NCBI GenBank assembly: GCA_018806915.1
Contig: JAGKQI010000030.1
Coordinates: 32,501 to 96,500 of the forward strand
Origin: Phytophthora colocasiae
Lineage: Eukaryota; Oomycota; Peronosporomycetes; Peronosporales; Peronosporaceae
Length of the DNA: 64,000 bases
Direction: 5' to 3'
The position numbers were made by a program, and so were the translations under genes. The notes beneath the pieces are model-generated. The model was not told the origin of the DNA. It searched no databases and saw nothing but the letters and a program-made list of their open reading frames with translations. This document shows, piece by piece, positions 60,663 to 64,000 of the stretch (within the stretch, counting starts at the first letter, position 1; every line of letters begins with the position of its first letter).

Positions 60663-63290
60663 ATGCGGAAGAGCTCGCCTTGGAACCAGCTGTGTATGTG
60701 CATGAAGGGAGTGATATGTTGTCACACTTGAAGGATCAACTCGTCATGCTTCCGGAAGTACACGAGCTAAGCCCGAAGTGTGATATCGAGAAGGCAGATG
60801 TGGGAGAACCCGGAAAGACTACTCCAGAAGAAGAGCGAAAGCTTCGAGGAATCCTGAAACGGCATCGCAGTATCTTTCTGGGCGATGGAAATGCAGCTCC
60901 AGCCCCCGCCAGAGGTGTGATTTGCGATCTGGATGTTGGAACGGCTAAACCTGTCGCGCAACGCCCACGTTCTATCGCTCCTCACTTAGCGGTCAAAGTG
61001 TACGAACTTCTGAAGAAGCTTTTGGAAACTGGATTGATCGAGCACTCGGAATCTCCATGGGCATCCCCGATTGTTATTGTCCTGAAGAAGAACGGTGTTG
61101 ACATCCGGATGTGTATTGACTATCGGGTGGTAAACGGATTTATTGTGTTATCCAACTATCCGCTTCCCCTGATTGACGATCTCCTGATTGGCTTCGAAAG
61201 CGCAATGTGGTTCATGAGTTTGGATATGGCCAGTGGATTCTGGGCTATCAGGATGTCTGAACGTGCCAAGCTGATCTCCGCTTTCGTGTGCCCCTTTGGA
61301 CACTTTCAGTGGATCCGGATGCCATTCGGGTTGAAGAACGCCCCTCTGGTATATCAGGCAGTAATCAATAACTGCTTGTGGGGGTTTGTGCGCCTATCCC
61401 CGGAAGAGGAAGCAGAAGTGGATCAGGAAGTCTTGGATTTTCTGAAGTTGACTCCATCTGAAAATCTGGATTCTGGAAGTTTGGAATCCGGAAGTTCCCC
61501 TTCAGGAATCCAAGTGCCAATTCTCTCAGATACAATGACCGTGTTCCAGAGGAATATCCCAGCTCCTTCACAGATGAACCCGGTACTGGGACGCAGTTCG
61601 TATATCGACGATATCGCTCACGGCGCGCCGACTTGGGATCAGTTATGTGAAGATCTGGATGCACTACTATTCAGGCTGCGTTATTGGAACATCTCGGTGA
61701 GCCTCCCGAAGAGTGAATTTGGAAAGCTAACCATCCCGTACCTGTCCCACGAAATCAGTGCTGAAGGAATCCAAGCTACCCCGAAGATTGCAAAAGGTGT
61801 TTTAGATCTTCCGTTTCCGGAAACCCTGAAAGGGGTGCAGTCGTTCCTCGGAAGCCTGAACTACTATCACAAATTCATTGAAGACTTCCCGGTTATTGCC
61901 GCTGTTCTCTATGAACTTTCGGATGAGCAGATCAGGGCGGGAAGGAATTTGGATCAGGCGAAGGAGGCATTTGGAATCCTGAAGCACAAGATCGTCTCGA
62001 CCCCATTGCTTCGGCATCCTAATAGAAATCGACCATTCGTGATCATTCCGCATGCCAATGCATGGGCCGCATGTGCTGTCCTCGGTCAGGAATACGACGG
62101 TGTGATCCACCCTGTCCGGTATACTGGCCGCGTCCTGAATGATTCCGAAATCCGTTATCATATTGCGGAAAAGGAGGTCATTGCGATCCTGAGAGTACTT
62201 CAGGTCTTCCGAACGCTGATCGAGCAGTCCGAACTGATTGTGTACACCCGATACTCCGTCCTGAAGTGGGTCATCACCTCGAAGTCTGCTGATGGTAGGT
62301 GTGTTCCTTGGGGACTTGCACTTTCACATTGGAATCTGGATATCCGGAAGGTTCAAAGGGACGAAGACGGATTGGCTGCGATAATGAGTGCTGGGATAAC
62401 CCCACGAGAGCATCTGGATAAGATTTCGGAATCCCTGATCCCTTCGAAAGGACGCATCCGGAAGCCGCCAGTGGTGAGCATCGAGATGTTGGAAGCGAAC
62501 TACGAAGGTGTTATCCTGAGTTTCCATGGTGCTGCCAAGACTTCCACCCGGAAAGGAAGTTGCGGGTGTGTTCTCTGGAAGCTACCTGGATGGAAGGTTC
62601 TGGAAGCCCGAGGTTTCATTCTGGATGACGTCACCGTGAATGACGCTGAGTACCATGGACTTCTGAAGGGCATGGATATGGCATCTGGAGGAGGCATTCA
62701 GGATTTGGTGGTTGTGGGAGATTCCAGAATTGTGATTCAGCAAGTACAAGGACTGATCAACTGTAACCAACCACATCTTCAGAAACACCTTGCGGAAGCG
62801 GAAGTTCTGAAATCCAGATTTCAGAAGGTCAGATTTGTGCATCTCAAACGAGAGTACAATCAGGCTGCCGACTACCTGACGACCAAGACATTGGTTCAAG
62901 GAGAATCCTGGGAGGTTTCCGACGAAAGTGACCTGAGGCATTTGGAACTTGTTTCTAAAATCCAAGAGAAGTTGGTGAAATCAGAACTGTCGGAGGCCCA
63001 TCCTTCAGATATCCAGATTCAGGAATCTGGAATCCCGGATGACAACGACCTTCCCGGACCAGATTCGGAACCGTTACCAGAGTCTGCGCGAGTGATGGCT
63101 GTCATTGCGGAAGCTGGGGATCCAGAAGGAAACGATCCGGATGCCCCTCCGATGGGACCATTGGAACTTCAAGCCGAGCGTTGGAGACGGATCAAGGTCC
63201 ATCAGGATGCCGACGAATACCTGTCTGAGCTGAAGGCGTTCCTGAAAGGGGATTTCAGAGGTTTTCGCATAAACGTCTCCGGAAGATTGC
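60645..63290 (+). pseudogene. Gypsy E RT, degenerate RNase H and second RNase H
   Basis: RT: PWASPIVIVLKKNGVDIRMC, MSLDMASGFWAI, MPFGLKNAP, then an insert of about 70 residues (about 61390-61600) before the catalytic YIDDIAHG (about 61600). First RNase H: RPFVIIPHANAWAACAVL … RYHIAEKEVIAIL, where the catalytic Asp is His, so it is a non-catalytic tether. Second RNase H (62500-62900): SFHGAAKTS … NDAEYHGLL … VVVGDSRIVIQQ … NQAADYL. This is the archaeal/plant type with Glu, Asp and Asp present but the first Asp replaced by His (codon CAT at 62525-62527). Frame lost near 63290. Confidence 0.87.
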
Positions 63291-64000
63291 AAAGGTTGCT
63301 GACTTGTTCACTTTGGATTCCAGAAACATTCTCTTCAGGATGTCCACAGTCACCCAGAAGCGACCTCGAGATTTTCTGGGAGAACTTCGATTGGTGGTTC
63401 CGGAATCCTTACGTTCTGATATGCTTCACTATGCCCACGAAGATTTCCAAGGTGGACACCAGGGCATCCGGAGGACTCATGAGAAATTGCTTTCGGAATA
63501 CTATTGGCCTGGAATGTATGCAGATGTGGAACGTCATGTGAAGGAGTGTGTGGATTGTGCATCCGGAAAGGGACGGCCTCGAATCCAGGTCCGTCACCTG
63601 GAAACATCGAGCCATCATGTCCTTTCGAAGTTGTCTCGATGGATTTCGTGACGCACCTTCCAAAATCCGCACGCGGAAACACTTTCCTACTCCTATTTCA
63701 GGATATGTTTTCCGGATACGTGATGTGCAAGCCCATGTCTTCGACGACTGCCCAAGATGTTGCAGAAGTGTATGAACAAGTGGTATTCCAGAAGTTTGGA
63801 TCAAGTTCCCTGATCCGACACGATCAGGATCCCCGATTCATGAGTGCCGTCTTCGAGTGCTTCCGGAATCTACTTGGGAGTCTCCAAAGGGCAACATTGG
63901 GATACCGTCCGCAGGCAAATGGCCAGCAGGAACGTTCCGTTCAGACGGTAGTTCGAAGCATCCGGGCGTATATTATGGAAGCGGATCAAAGTGATTGGGA
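63290..64000 (+). pseudogene. Gypsy E integrase (incomplete at window end)
   Basis: Reading changes frame near 63290 and again near 63600. Zinc finger HYAHEDFQGGHQGIRRTH … CVDCASGKG (about 63420-63580). Catalytic core SMDFVTHLPKSARG (about 63640), RHDQDPRFMSAVF (about 63818) and RPQANGQQERSVQTV (about 63906): Asp, Asp, Glu are all present. Continues past 64000. Confidence 0.87.

Larger units (their letters stand above)
53226..64000 (+). mobile_element. Gypsy E, dual-RNase H LTR retrotransposon (cut by window end)
   Basis: Plus orientation. Leader/LTR, a very long gag (54846-59147), protease (59201-60286), linker, reverse transcriptase, a degenerate RNase H, a second archaeal/plant-type RNase H, then integrase to the window end. 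At least four frameshifts and one in-frame stop show that this copy is decayed. Base composition is marked by very frequent TCCGGA/TCTGGAA words in coding and non-coding parts alike. Confidence 0.9.

Overview
The window looks like a transposon-dense accessory region of an oomycete (Phytophthora-like) nuclear genome. Three things point there: two Crinkler (CRN) effector genes with the N-terminal header and LxLFLAK/HVLVxxP-type motifs, stramenopile-type 5S and 18S rRNA sequence, and oomycete-style Ty3/Gypsy, Copia, LINE and PiggyBac-like elements. I found one apparently intact host gene, the Crinkler at 34008-35912. Nearly everything else is mobile DNA or decayed gene fragments.

Layout. 1-4758: a 5S rRNA gene (791-908), degenerate ~350-bp repeats, a 68-bp repeat and a 10-bp minisatellite. 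4759-31883: a nested block. An 18S rRNA fragment (4759-4852 and 14916-15365) is split by a LINE (4853-6261 and 15366-21103). Gypsy A (6262-14148, minus) sits inside the LINE. A PiggyBac-like transposon (14149-14888 and 28995-31883) lies beside the 18S fragment and is split by Gypsy B (21104-28994, plus), a close relative of A. 31871-33400: TIR palindrome and a truncated Copia element. 34008-45964: an intact CRN, then a second CRN gene cut in two by Gypsy C (37891-44192). 46085-48440: decayed coding sequence and an acetyl-CoA carboxylase gene fragment. 48807-53115: a broken Gypsy D. About 53226-64000: a large Gypsy E with two RNase H domains, running off the right edge.

The main structural result is a reconstructable inversion. 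The 5-bp duplications flanking A and B are swapped and inverted between the two elements, and both the LINE reading frame and the PiggyBac reading frame become continuous if the segment 14149-21103 is turned round. Before the inversion the order was: 18S part 1, LINE (minus) containing A, 18S part 2, PiggyBac (plus) containing B. The LINE itself is bounded by a 15-bp duplication of 18S sequence, so it had inserted into an 18S rRNA copy.

The second CRN gene is likewise restored to one frame across Gypsy C, which is bounded by a 5-bp duplication. The CRN proteins are the host genes of interest. The elements otherwise carry only their own mobility functions, plus a conserved antisense open frame in A/B and a small pre-gag ORF in C that I cannot assign.
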